From assembly GCA_039184415.1 (NCBI GenBank), contig JBCDBB010000043.1, positions 1 to 25,418 of the forward strand: DNA of 25,418 bases, read 5' to 3'. The stretch comes from JANSYP01 sp039184415. Its GTDB lineage: Bacteria; Pseudomonadota; Alphaproteobacteria; Rhodobacterales; Rhodobacteraceae. Numbering within the stretch: the stretch's first letter is position 1; every line of letters begins with the position of its first letter. The translations under genes and the position numbers were made by a program. The notes under the pieces are model-generated. The model had not been told where the DNA came from. It saw only the letters and a list, made by a program, of their open reading frames with translations, and searched no databases. Below are positions 1-9,400 of this stretch, piece after piece.

Positions 1-1
1 A

Positions 2-637
2 GGGCTGGTCGGGTTCATCCCGTTTGTCGAAAAGTCCGGAATGACAGTGACCACGCACAGGATCATCACCGAAGGCAATATGGTCGTGCTGCACAACACC
101 TTCCACAATGCCGACGCCTTTGGCGCACCTTCCCTCGCCGCCTTTGATGTTTTCCGGGTCGAGGACGGCAAGGTTGCCGAGCACTGGGACAATTTGCAGC
201 CGATCCCTGAAAAGACGATGTCTGGACGGGGCATGACCGATGGCGCGACCGAGGTCACCGATCACGATAAAACCGAGGAAAACAAGGCGCTGGTTCTGGG
301 CTTTGTGCGGGATGTCCTGGGCGGCGCCGCACCAGAGAAGGCGCCGATGTATTCCGAGGTCTACATGCAGCATAACCCCAACCTGGCCGATGGGATGGAT
401 GGCTTGTTCGCGGGCATCAAAGCCTGGGCTGAACAGGGCAATGTGATCACCAAATTCGAGCCGCATATCGTCGTCGCCGAAGGGAACTTCGTCTTTGTGG
501 CCTCTGACGCTATCGTCAGCGGCAAGCCCTGGGCCTTCTTCGATCTCTGGCGCGTCGAGGATGGCAAGATCGTCGAACACTGGGATGTTGTTGCCCCAAC
601 GCCGGCTGAGATGGCGCACGATAACGGCAAGTTCTGA
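2..637 (+). CDS. Tandem SnoaL/NTF2-like protein, 5' end outside window
   Basis: The frame is open to the first base of the window, so the true start lies upstream and 211 codons are visible. The protein is an internal duplication of a SnoaL-like (NTF2 superfamily) fold. The first copy ends with 'FDVFRVEDGKVAEHWD' and the second with 'FDLWRVEDGKIVEHWD'; both are followed by a P-rich turn. The second copy also has a 'QHNPNLADGMDGL' helix motif that matches the truncated 'GLVGF' at the window edge. Members of this superfamily are small cone-shaped enzymes or ligand binders (isomerases, cyclases, hydrolases); nothing here fixes a substrate. A stable hairpin follows 14 bases after the stop. The fold call is firm and the function is unknown. 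Confidence 0.85.
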   Translation, partial: GLVGFIPFVEKSGMTVTTHRIITEGNMVVLHNTFHNADAFGAPSLAAFDVFRVEDGKVAEHWDNLQPIPEKTMSGRGMTDGATEVTDHDKTEENKALVLGFVRDVLGGAAPEKAPMYSEVYMQHNPNLADGMDGLFAGIKAWAEQGNVITKFEPHIVVAEGNFVFVASDAIVSGKPWAFFDLWRVEDGKIVEHWDVVAPTPAEMAHDNGKF

Positions 638-1041
638 TCTGATCGAAATCTGGCGGGCGGCAAGGATCTGCCCGCCAACTATGATCCATGGTGTCAGGCG
701 AGTTAGGCTCAACAGTCTTCAATACAACGGAACGAACAGCGGGACCTGGCGCAAGCTGCGTTGAACCCAATGTCGGCTTTCGAGGTCGGCGCTAGATCAG
801 TACGTTTTGACTAGACGGCAGGTTTGTCACGCATCTTGCCAGTTCGCCCATGTTGGGGCGCATGGCAGGTGTACGAAGGTGGCCCCTGCGCTGAGAAAGT
901 CATCGTGCCGGCTAAATGAAACGCGTCTGAGGCCAAAATCTGTGATCTCGTCGCGGTAATGGCGGGCGCGCCCCTTTCGGACGCCTTAACGTACTGTCTC
1001 GCCCCCAGCCGTAAGCGAGCCCACGAGCCTCAAGCACCGGA
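638..1041. other. Gene-free stretch between convergent genes
   Basis: About 400 bases separate the SnoaL-like gene from the convergently transcribed GT-C-like gene. Apart from the hairpin near 651-677, no convincing gene is seen. A minus-strand frame is open from 985 to its stop at 827-829 (52 codons). It has no credible start and is not recognised. It could be the remnant of a decayed gene. Confidence 0.5.
651..677 (+). terminator. Candidate terminator hairpin after the SnoaL-like gene
   Basis: A perfect 8-bp inverted repeat (TGGCGGGC / GCCCGCCA) with an 11-base loop begins 14 bases after the stop of the upstream gene. No clear T tract follows, so it may be a weak intrinsic terminator or simply an RNA 3' stabiliser. 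Confidence 0.5.
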
Positions 1042-2232
1042 TCATTCGACGCGCATGAACCAGCCTTCCGGCAGGATCGGCAGGACAGGATTGCCGCTGC
1101 GGCGATACTCCGCGACAGCGGGCAGCCAGTTCTCCGCATGGCTGCCGGGGAACGGGGTCAGGGTTTCGGTGGTCAGGAAGATCTCGCAAAGCCAGATGAT
1201 CGTCGCTGCCACGGCCACGCCGGCAACTTGCGGGACCAGGCGCACCCCCTGCTGTGGCACGGCGGCCCGGACCAGAAGCGCGAAGACCAGAAGCTGGGGC
1301 AGGAAGAAATACCGCCCCCCGGCCACGAAGATCTTCGGTCCCGGATGGGATTGCTGGACACCGAACTTGTAGCCGATGGACACCCAGTAGATCACGAAGA
1401 AGAGCACGAGGTACCGCGCATCCGGCGCCAGCCGTGTCCACCACGCCAGCACGAAGAGCGCCAGTGCCGCCAGCACGATGTCCCGGGTCTCCTGCGGACC
1501 GACGAACAGGATGGCAGAGCCCAGCGAATCCAGGATCACCCGGACGGTCGTGTCGATCTCGGCCCGGAACAGGGTATAGCCCAGCACGGCACCGCCGAGA
1601 ACCAGCGCGGCCGTCCAGACCCCGAGCCGCGCCCGGGTCTCGGCCTCGGCAAACTGCACCAGACGGGTGGCCACCGCGATCGCCAGAAAGGGTCCGGTGA
1701 TCGCCATGACCGGGATGAGGACCCAGTCGACGGGCCTGATCCGGCGCATGCACAGATCGATCCCGTATACCGCCAGGAACCATTGCAGATTGGTCGGCGG
1801 GATATAGAGCTCGTTGGTCCCGACCGAGAGCGGGAAGATCACCAGGATCGCCAGCCGCAGCGCAGCGTGCTCGATCAGCACCGGTGTCGCGAGGATGAAG
1901 AGCGCCAGCACGGCAAAGGCCGTCCAGAACATGGCATAGGGAACGATCTCGAGCGGAAAGGCGCTGGAGAACCACGCCACCAGCCGCGGGACCAGATGCA
2001 GATAGTCGGCATAGGGCTTGAAGATGCTGCCCCAGAAACCGGTCACGTAAACATCCTGCAGGAAGACCATGCCATCCTCGGCCCAGAGCTGGGGATCCTG
2101 CAGGCGCGGCCAGACCCGCACCGCGAGCACCAGCACCGAAAGCGCCGCCAGCAGGAACCACACGCGGCGCGGCGCGGCGGGCCAGCCGCGCCAGGCGGAC
2201 CAGACAGACCAGCGCGCGAACAGCCCCGGCAT
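1042..2232 (-). CDS. Polytopic membrane GT-C-like protein
   Basis: The 396-residue protein is dominated by hydrophobic segments: one near residues 24-41, then a series from about 105 to 350. After the first membrane segment comes an acidic loop, 'WAEDGMVFLQDVY' at about residues 50-62. That is the usual place and style of the catalytic acidic motif of GT-C fold transferases, which use lipid-phosphate sugars outside the membrane. A later soluble tail contains 'PFPGSHAENW'. It is the last gene of the minus-strand unit, starting 7 bases after the GtrA stop, so the two are probably co-translated. The expected role is sugar transfer to a surface glycan or an undecaprenyl-linked acceptor. Donor and acceptor cannot be read from the sequence; a simple membrane protein of unknown role is the alternative. 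Confidence 0.75.
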   Translation of the reverse strand: MPGLFARWSVWSAWRGWPAAPRRVWFLLAALSVLVLAVRVWPRLQDPQLWAEDGMVFLQDVYVTGFWGSIFKPYADYLHLVPRLVAWFSSAFPLEIVPYAMFWTAFAVLALFILATPVLIEHAALRLAILVIFPLSVGTNELYIPPTNLQWFLAVYGIDLCMRRIRPVDWVLIPVMAITGPFLAIAVATRLVQFAEAETRARLGVWTAALVLGGAVLGYTLFRAEIDTTVRVILDSLGSAILFVGPQETRDIVLAALALFVLAWWTRLAPDARYLVLFFVIYWVSIGYKFGVQQSHPGPKIFVAGGRYFFLPQLLVFALLVRAAVPQQGVRLVPQVAGVAVAATIIWLCEIFLTTETLTPFPGSHAENWLPAVAEYRRSGNPVLPILPEGWFMRVE

Positions 2233-2239
2233 CGCCGGT

Positions 2240-2632
2240 TCAGGCCTTGCGGCTGAAGGTGAAATGGCGATGGCCGAGATAGCTCGAGATCGCCGGGATC
2301 GTCACCCCGATCATGTGCGCGATGTCATCGGCATGCCAGGACCAGCCGATCCCCGGGAAGATCACCCGGGCGAACAGCATGGACGTGCCCCAGACCAGGA
2401 AGATCGCCACCACGTTGACCAGCGCGAAGCGGGTGTATTCCGACGCCATGCTCTGCCCGGATTTCTCGAACACGAAGAGCCGCGACAGGGTGTAGGCCGT
2501 GGTCATCGCGATCAGATAGGCCAGCACGATCGCGACCGAATAGGACGTGACGATGTCGATCACGTAGCGGCAGACCACGTTCACCCCGGCCGAGAAACCC
2601 CCGACGATCAGGAACCGGGTGAACTCGCTCAT
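2240..2632 (-). CDS. GtrA family membrane protein
   Basis: This 130-residue protein has the length and layout of GtrA proteins: four membrane segments, an N-terminal 'FLIVGGFSAGVN' and a C-terminal 'SYLGHRHFTF' just after the last segment. GtrA proteins are thought to move polyprenyl-phosphate sugars across the cytoplasmic membrane; mycobacterial Rv3789 is a relative tied to arabinan synthesis. The start codon overlaps the stop of the FAD oxidoreductase by four bases (ATGA), indicating translational coupling. The GT-C-like protein directly downstream would be the natural user of a flipped lipid-linked sugar. The family call is firm; the cargo is inferred. Confidence 0.92.
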   Translation of the reverse strand: MSEFTRFLIVGGFSAGVNVVCRYVIDIVTSYSVAIVLAYLIAMTTAYTLSRLFVFEKSGQSMASEYTRFALVNVVAIFLVWGTSMLFARVIFPGIGWSWHADDIAHMIGVTIPAISSYLGHRHFTFSRKA

Positions 2633-3927
2633 GCGGCACCCATCGAGGCGGGGATGTCCCCAACCATCTCGCGGGCCAGCCGGGCGCTTTCGGAGATGCC
2701 GCGGTCCTCGGGATAGTAAAAGCAGGTATCGGCCACCTGCAACCCGGCGATCGAGGTCCGGACCGGCGGGATCATCCTGGCAAAGCCCGGCGGGCAGACC
2801 GGCTGGCTGTGCGTCAGCCGCCCGGCCTGGGCCTCGATGATGTCATCCTCGCCGAGATCGGGGTTCAGGACCCGCAGATAGCCGGCTGCCTCGGCGATCA
2901 GCGCATCGTTCGACAGCGCCCATTTCGGGTTGGTGACCGGCATGTAATAGGGCACGTAGACCACGTGATCGTCCATCGGGCGCAGGTTGGAGAACTGGAT
3001 GATCCCGGGGATCTCGATCCCCTCGTCCATCACGTTCAGCCAGAAATGCGGGGTCACCGATTTCTTCAGCTTGAAGAGCAGGCAGACCACGCCGATGTTC
3101 TCGATCGCGTCATAGGCGGCCTTCTCCGCATCGGTCAGGCCGGGGATCATCCCCGAGAGGAGAGGCGTCGGCACCGTCGAGATCACCGCGTCGAACGCGT
3201 CCGTGCCGGCGTCGGTGCGGATGCCCGTCACCTGTCCGTCCTCGCTGACGATCTCGCGCACCGGGGTGCCAAGGCGGATCTCTCCGCCAAGGTCCTCGAT
3301 GCCCCGGACCAGCGCGTCGACCAGCGTCTGCGAGCCGCCGTCGATGTGGCCGAGCTGTTCCTGGAACATCGATTTGCGCGACGTGCCGACCCGCTTGATC
3401 CGCGTCGCGATCCAGGCCGCCGAGATGTTGCCGGTATACTCGTAGAACTTCAGTTCCAGCAGGCGCTTCCACATCAGGTCGTAGTTGTCCTGGCCGAAAT
3501 CGCGGATGATCCAGTCGCGGGCGTTCAGGTTCTCAAGATGCTCGAAGCTCTTCTGCTTGGTCTGGCGGAAGGCGGCAAACCCGTAGCGGAACTTCTGCCA
3601 CAGGCTCATCAGCGGGAATTTCAGGAGCGAGACCGGGTCGCCCCAGGGATAGTGCTTGCCGTCGATGTAATAGCCCATCGAGGTATCAACCCAGCGCATC
3701 CTGTCGCCGATGCCGAGCGCGGCCATCAGATCGAAGGTCGGCCGGTCCGCCTTGCAAACGAAATGGTAGAACCGCTCGATCGAGAGCCCGCCGAAATCGA
3801 AATGCGCGGCCATCCCGCCCGGGACGCTGTCCGCCTCGTAGACGGTGACCTGATGCCCGGCCGTGGCCGCGTGCCAGGCCGCGGCCAGTCCCATGGCGCC
3901 CGCCCCGGCGATGCCAACCTTTGCCAT
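2629..3927 (-). CDS. FAD-dependent oxidoreductase, amine-oxidase/protoporphyrinogen-oxidase-like
   Basis: The 432-residue protein begins with a classic FAD-binding Rossmann motif (G8-A-G-A-M-G13, acidic E31 after the second strand, then 'VPGGMA'). This is typical of the NAD(P)-binding_8/amino-oxidase superfamily that includes UDP-galactopyranose mutase and HemG-like oxidases. The chosen ATG at 3927 starts exactly at this motif, has GGAG eight bases upstream, and leaves one base after the epimerase stop. A longer frame upstream to 4032 is an antisense-like Arg/Pro-rich extension and was rejected. The C-terminus has the 'PEDRGISESARLARE' segment that closes the FAD site in this family. Its neighbours suggest oxidation or isomerisation of a lipid-linked or nucleotide sugar; no substrate is shown. 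Confidence 0.88.
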   Translation of the reverse strand: MAKVGIAGAGAMGLAAAWHAATAGHQVTVYEADSVPGGMAAHFDFGGLSIERFYHFVCKADRPTFDLMAALGIGDRMRWVDTSMGYYIDGKHYPWGDPVSLLKFPLMSLWQKFRYGFAAFRQTKQKSFEHLENLNARDWIIRDFGQDNYDLMWKRLLELKFYEYTGNISAAWIATRIKRVGTSRKSMFQEQLGHIDGGSQTLVDALVRGIEDLGGEIRLGTPVREIVSEDGQVTGIRTDAGTDAFDAVISTVPTPLLSGMIPGLTDAEKAAYDAIENIGVVCLLFKLKKSVTPHFWLNVMDEGIEIPGIIQFSNLRPMDDHVVYVPYYMPVTNPKWALSNDALIAEAAGYLRVLNPDLGEDDIIEAQAGRLTHSQPVCPPGFARMIPPVRTSIAGLQVADTCFYYPEDRGISESARLAREMVGDIPASMGAA

Positions 3928-3928
3928 A

Positions 3929-4867
3929 TCAGAACTCCAGCACGATCTCGGAATAGTCGGGATGGGACCAGGTCTCCTCCAGCGCCGCGGCGACCGGGGT
4001 CGCGCTGACGTCGAAAAGGCCGGGCCAGTCAATGATCTCGAACTCCTCGGGGATCACCAGCGCCTCGAGCTGGCGCGTGGTGAACGGCGGATCGGACGAG
4101 ATCTTGCCGTAGAGCCACAACAGCCCCCAGAAGAGCGAATAGGGGATCTTCAGGATCACCGCACCCCCCTTCGCCGAGCGTTTCAGCAGGCGGATCAGGT
4201 CGATATAGTGGACCTTCTCCTGCCCGGAGATGTTGTGGATCTCGCCCGGGCGCGGCACATCGAGACAGGCGATGATGATGTCGCAGAAATCCCCGGCATA
4301 GAGCGGCTGGCGGATATAGCGCCCCTGGTTCGGGACCGGAAAGACCGGCATGCGGCGCATGAACCGGCCCAGCCAGCCGAGATGCTTGCGGTCGAACCAG
4401 CCGAACATCAGTGTCGGGCGCAGCACCGCGGTGGGCAGGCCCGCGTCCAGCACCATCTTTTCCTGCGCCGTCTTCGAGCGGGTGTAGAAATCGTCGGCCA
4501 GCGAATTCACCACCGACGAGGAGATGTGCACCACATAACCGATCCCGTGCTCCTGCGCCGCCGCCAGCACGTGCTCGGTCGCGGTCACGTTGTTGGCGAT
4601 GAAGGGATCCTCGGTCAGGGCACCGATCTGGGCGTGGTTGAGCACCAGCTGGTCGGCGCCGGCAAAGCTGCCGGCCCAGTCGCCGGGGCGGGCAAGGTCT
4701 GCCTCGATCAGGGTGACGTCCGGATGCAGCCTGCGGAAGATCGCGCAGTTGGCCGCGTGCTTGTCGAGGCAGACCAGTTCGACATCATCGCGTCCCTTGA
4801 GCCGGGTGACCAGATTCTGCCCGATCAGCCCTGCCGCCCCCGTGATCACGATCCGCCGCTTCGTCAT
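3929..4867 (-). CDS. NAD-dependent epimerase/dehydratase (extended SDR)
   Basis: The 312-residue protein has the extended short-chain dehydrogenase layout. There is a glycine-rich cofactor motif G10-A-A-G13-L-I-G16, 'DKHAAN' after strand 2, 'ISSSVVNS' near residue 115-122 as the catalytic Ser region, and Y128-T-R-S-K132 as the YxxxK pair. A GGGGGA Shine-Dalgarno lies five bases before the ATG. It sits between the HAD-UbiA gene (91-base gap) and the FAD oxidoreductase (one base), which places it in a sugar-modifying step. By context it could be the reductase half of a two-enzyme epimerisation, with the FAD protein as the oxidase half. That pairing is inference. Confidence 0.88.
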   Translation of the reverse strand: MTKRRIVITGAAGLIGQNLVTRLKGRDDVELVCLDKHAANCAIFRRLHPDVTLIEADLARPGDWAGSFAGADQLVLNHAQIGALTEDPFIANNVTATEHVLAAAQEHGIGYVVHISSSVVNSLADDFYTRSKTAQEKMVLDAGLPTAVLRPTLMFGWFDRKHLGWLGRFMRRMPVFPVPNQGRYIRQPLYAGDFCDIIIACLDVPRPGEIHNISGQEKVHYIDLIRLLKRSAKGGAVILKIPYSLFWGLLWLYGKISSDPPFTTRQLEALVIPEEFEIIDWPGLFDVSATPVAAALEETWSHPDYSEIVLEF

Positions 4868-4958
4868 GCCATCCCCCGGCCCGTTACCGCCCGATGGCGG
4901 CTGGCCCTAGCCTCAAGCGCCGGTCCGATCAACGTGACATTCGGCGCGGCGGCCGGCC

Positions 4959-6479
4959 CTAGGCGCGCGGCCAGAGCTGTTCGAAAACCACGACCACCCC
5001 CAGCAGCGCGAGCGTCAGGGCGCTGAGCCGGTCCTTGAGCGCGAAGATGATCGGGTCGTCATGCACCTCGTCACGGCCGACCAGCAGCCAGAACCGCGTC
5101 TGCCAGAACGTCAGGATGGCGACGATGGCAGCCCCGGCCGCCTCGTGCTCGATCACCGCCGAGCGCGACAGCAGCGCATAGATCGCGACGATCAGCACCG
5201 TCACGAAGCTCGACGCCAGCCCCGCCCCCATCACAACTGACAGGTCGCGCGCCACATAGCCCCGGCCGCGGATCAGGACGTTCTCGCCAGGACCGATCGA
5301 GGCGGTGGCCTGTTTGCCGGCCAGCTCGATCGCCCGTTTGCCCAGCGCCAGCCCGAAGAAGAAGAAGCCGAGCGACAGCATGAACCACATGTTGGTCTCG
5401 AGCCCGACCAGCACCGCGCCGGCCAGCACGCGCAGGCAGAACAGGAAGGCCAGCACGATCACGTCGAGCGCCATGATCCGCTTGAGCTGGAACGAATAGG
5501 CCAGCGAAACCGCGGTATAGAGCACCAGCATCGCGGCAAAGCCGGGGTCGAGCAGCAGCGCCAGCACGAAACCGGCGCCCCCCAGCCCGGCGATCGCCTG
5601 ACACCCCTTGGGGATCGGCAGGTCGCCGGCCGCGAAGGGACGGGCCCGCTTGGTCCGGTGGGCCCGGTCGGCGGGAATGTCGAGCAGGTCGTTGAAGAGA
5701 TAGGTGGCGCTGGCCACCAGACCGAAGGCGATGAACCCGAGCAGAAGCTCGATCGCCCAGACCGGCTGGAAGATGGCCAGATTCAGCAGCGGCACCACGG
5801 CGATCAGCCCGTTCTTGGCCCACTGGTGCAGGCGCATGCCCTTGAGGATTGCCCGCATCGCACCGGGCTGCTGCGAGATCACCTCCAGATCGATGCCCTC
5901 GGCCCGGGCCGCCTCGATGGTCCCGCGCGAGGCGTTGGCCGCATAGGCGCGCCCGGCGGCATGCCAGACCGGGATGTCGGCCCGGCTGTCGCCGACATAG
6001 TCGAACCCGTCCGGATAGGTTTCGGTCAGATGCCGGGCCTTGTCCGGGCCGATCATGTTGACACCGTCGCCGGTGCCGCGGACATGGGCGAATCCGCCCA
6101 GATGCTCGCCGATGCGCTGCACCACCGGATCGGCGCTGCCCGAGACCAGCGCGCGCACCGGCGCTGCGCGGAAGATCTCGTGCCCGGTCAGGTCGGACCA
6201 GGGCAGGTGCTCCGGATCGACCGCCGTGCCGTGGCGCCGGGCCAGTTCTGTCTTGGCGCTCTCCTTGCTGGCCAGAAACCAGCGGAACAACTGGACGGCA
6301 CCGGTCAGCGGGTACGCCTTGACGTGCTGGACGCAGAGTTCGAACGTCGTGTCGGCCCGGATCAGCGTGCCGTCCAGGTCGAAGACCAGCGGACGCGTCG
6401 CGGCCCCGTCGCCGGTATCTGCCCCCATCTCGGTCCCCATCTCTGTTCCCGTACCGGACGCCGCGACCCCGTCAGACAT
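4959..6479 (-). CDS. HAD phosphatase-UbiA prenyltransferase fusion
   Basis: The 506-residue protein has two parts. Residues about 31-200 form a HAD phosphatase: motif I 'FDLDGTL' (33-39), motif II Ser in 'ALVSGS' (110-115), Lys in 'GPDKARH', and motif IV 'GDSRAD' (163-168). Residues about 210-505 are a polytopic UbiA-type prenyltransferase with 'RLHQWAKN' and the metal/diphosphate motif 'NDLLDIPAD' (263-271). In related systems (mycobacterial Rv3806c; Azorhizobium NoeC) such UbiA proteins attach 5-phosphoribose to polyprenyl phosphate. A fused HAD could remove the 5-phosphate. The start overlaps the upstream gene's stop by eight bases. Residues 12-23 before the HAD fold are a 4-residue tandem repeat (TEMG, TEMG, ADTG). 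The enzyme class is firm, the substrate inferred. Confidence 0.9.
   Translation of the reverse strand: MSDGVAASGTGTEMGTEMGADTGDGAATRPLVFDLDGTLIRADTTFELCVQHVKAYPLTGAVQLFRWFLASKESAKTELARRHGTAVDPEHLPWSDLTGHEIFRAAPVRALVSGSADPVVQRIGEHLGGFAHVRGTGDGVNMIGPDKARHLTETYPDGFDYVGDSRADIPVWHAAGRAYAANASRGTIEAARAEGIDLEVISQQPGAMRAILKGMRLHQWAKNGLIAVVPLLNLAIFQPVWAIELLLGFIAFGLVASATYLFNDLLDIPADRAHRTKRARPFAAGDLPIPKGCQAIAGLGGAGFVLALLLDPGFAAMLVLYTAVSLAYSFQLKRIMALDVIVLAFLFCLRVLAGAVLVGLETNMWFMLSLGFFFFGLALGKRAIELAGKQATASIGPGENVLIRGRGYVARDLSVVMGAGLASSFVTVLIVAIYALLSRSAVIEHEAAGAAIVAILTFWQTRFWLLVGRDEVHDDPIIFALKDRLSALTLALLGVVVVFEQLWPRA
6421..6456 (-). repeat. 12-bp tandem repeat in the HAD-UbiA N-terminus
   Basis: Three 12-bp units (6421-6432, 6433-6444, 6445-6456, consensus gyccccatctcg on the plus strand) encode the TEMG/TEMG/ADTG tail before the HAD domain. 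The unit is a multiple of three and keeps the frame. Confidence 0.75.
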
Positions 6480-9400
6480 TATAGGTGAAGTCCTCGCGCT
6501 CGAGCGTCAGGTTGACATTATAATGCGGGTCGGGCGTTGTCTTGGTCTTCCATTTCTTCAGCATGAAATCGACCTCGGTCTTGAAGCGGGCCTGCTTCTC
6601 GGGCGAATCCTCCAGCCCGCGGCTGACCGATTCGTGGTGCGTCAGCTCGGCGAACGGCGTCCAGACATTACGGTACCCGGTCGCCTGCACCTTGAGACAG
6701 AAATCCACGTCATTGAAGGCAACCGCGAGATTTTCCTCGTCCAGTCCGCCGACCGCCTCGTAGACCTCGCGCCGGATCACCAGGCAGGCCGCGGTCACGG
6801 CCGACAGCTCGTGACGCACGCTGAGCCGCTGGAAATAGCCCGGCGCATGGCCTGCCGCGTATTTGTGCGCATGGCCCGCAACCCCGCCGATGCCGATGAT
6901 CACGCCGCCATGCTGGACCCGGCCGTCAGGATAATAGAGCTTGGCCCCCACGGCCCCGGTGCCGGGGCGCATGGCCAGGGCCACCATCTCGTCGAGCCAG
7001 CCATGGCTGATCGCCTCGATATCGTTGTTGATCAGGCAGAGCACGGGCGCATCGGTCCGGCTGACGCCGAAATTGTTCAGCGCCGAGAAATTGAAGGGAA
7101 CGGCGTGGCGGAGCACCCGGACCCGCGGCTCGGCCGCCTGAATCGTCTCGAACCAGGCCAGCGTTTCGGGTTTTTCCGAGCCGTTGTCGACGATCAGGAT
7201 CTCGAAGTCGGGATAGGCCGTGCGCTCGAGAATGCTCTCGACCGCCATGCGCGTGACCTCCAGCCCGTCGCGCGTCGGCATGATCAGGCAGACCTTCGGC
7301 GCCGGGTCGGGCAGGGCCCAGTCGACCCGGTAGATCGTGCTTTCATGGCCGTGGCGGGTGCCGTCGGCAGGCAATGCGGTCTCGGCGACATGCTCGGTCA
7401 GCGCCTTCAGCCCGGCCTCGGCGGCATAGGGTTTGGCGCCCGCATCGGCGGCGGTCGAGCCTTCCGAGATGCGCCAGTGATAGAGCACGCGGGGAATGTG
7501 GACGATCTGGTCGTCGCGGATCCGGGCGACGCAGCGCAGCACCAGATCGTAGTCCTGCGCGCCCTCGAAACCGGTCCGCATGCCGCCGACCGCCTCGATC
7601 AGGTCGCGCCGGTAGACCCCGAGATGCGAGATATAGTTGACCGCATAGAGCAGGTCGCGGTTCCAGTCCGGCTTGAAATGCGGATCGGTCCGCCGGCCCC
7701 TCTCGTTGACCTTGTCCTCGTCGGAATAGAGCACCTGCGCGTCGGGATTGGCATCGATCGCGGCGGCCATGTGCAGCAGCGCGTCGCCCGGCAGCAGGTC
7801 GTCATGGTCGAGCAGCGCCACATAGTCACCGGTGGCCAGCGCCAGCGCGCTGTTGGTTGCGGCCGAGATATGCCCGTTCTCGGTCCTGAAGACGGTCCGG
7901 ATCCGCGGCGTGCGGGCGGCGGCCTTCTCGATCAATGTGCGGATCGCGGGATCGCTCGAGGCATCGTCGGCGATGCAGAGCTCCCAGTTCGGATAGCTCT
8001 GCGCCTCGATCGAGGCGATGGTCTCGGACAGCAGCACCGGGTCGGGATTGTAGACCGGCATGACGACCGAGATCACCGGGCCGTCGGCCAGCCGCCCGAT
8101 CAGCGCCGCGCGGGCCTTCCCGGTCAGCTGCGCCCGGGCCTCGGTGCCGCGGATCCAGTCGTCATAGGCCGTGGTCTGCTCGGGCGATGGCGGGATCAGC
8201 ACGAAGGGCCGCTTGGGATTGCGCCGGTCGGCCCGGTCGGCGAAGCGCCGGACCAGCCGGGCGGGCAGCGGCAGCTTGGCCAGCCGCTTGAAGGTCTTGT
8301 ACTTCCAGAGATTGCGCCAAGCCTTGAGCGGCCGGGTCCGGACACGGTTCAGCATCACCTGCAGCTGATCGGCCTGGGCGGTCATGGTGCGCAGCGCGAT
8401 CCGGTTGCGATCGAGTTCCACCCGGTGCCGGTCCAGCTCGGCGCGGGTCCCTGCCAGATCCTCGTTCAGCACCGCTATCGCGGCCTGCGCCTCGGTGCGG
8501 TGCGCCGCCAGATCCGCCACGATCCGGTCGCGCTCGGCCCGCAGGTCCGCCACGTCGACACGGTGCCGGTCGAGCTCGGTGCGGTGCGCCGCCAGATCCG
8601 CCGCGATCTGGGCGCGCTCGGCCAGCAGGTCCGGGTGCTCTGCCACCAGCCATTCGGACGGGCGGAAGCGCGGCCCCCAGACATTCATCGGCTCGTCCGC
8701 CGTTGGTATCGTCGTCCCCGCCACCGAAAGCGGGCCGGGATCGACCGGGGCGGTCTGGCCCGAGACCGTCCGCACCCCCAGCGCATTGCCGCCCGGCGCC
8801 ACCTTGTGCACCGCGGCCATCGAGTTGAAAAAGGCGACCGACCCGATCCGGTCGAGGCTGTCCGCGTCGAAGCCTGCCGACCAGTGATCGGCAAAGTAGC
8901 TCAGCCCTTCCTGCACGGTCCCGCCGCCCCAGAACTCCCGGTTCGGATAGTCCGCCAGACGCTTGAAGAAGCTCATCGCACCGTAGGGCGCGTTCAGGCC
9001 GCCCTCGAAATGCCCCCAATAGCTGCAGTGCAGATCCTCGGCGATATAGACGCCGCCCTCTGCGAGGTGCCCGAAATAGATCCCGAACGAGCGGATGATG
9101 TCGGACGAGGTGTGCGAGCCATCGTCGAGGATGATGTCGTAGGCCGGGCTCAGCGCCTTGATCCGGGCCGCCACATCCGGGGCGTTGGCATCGCCGCCGA
9201 CGAAACGGATCCGCGGGTCGTCGAAGTCCAGCGCCTCGCAGAGCGGGTCGATATCCGAGCCGACGATGATCTCGGCATTGGGGAACAGCCGGGCCCAGAT
9301 CTCGAGCGAGCCGCCGTTCTGGATCCCGATCTCCAGCAGCCGGACCGGCCGGTCACGCCAGGGCTGCATCAGCTCGGCATAGACAGGCAGATAGGCCGCC

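Noticed and set aside
827..985. A 52-codon open minus-strand frame that reads smoothly
   Set aside because: No start codon with a ribosome site, short, and no recognised family; kept only as a note in the gap entry.
2629..3927. Calling the FAD oxidoreductase DprE1
   Set aside because: Its N-terminal GxGxxG dinucleotide motif is of the amine-oxidase class, whereas DprE1 is of the vanillyl-alcohol-oxidase/FAD_binding_4 class.
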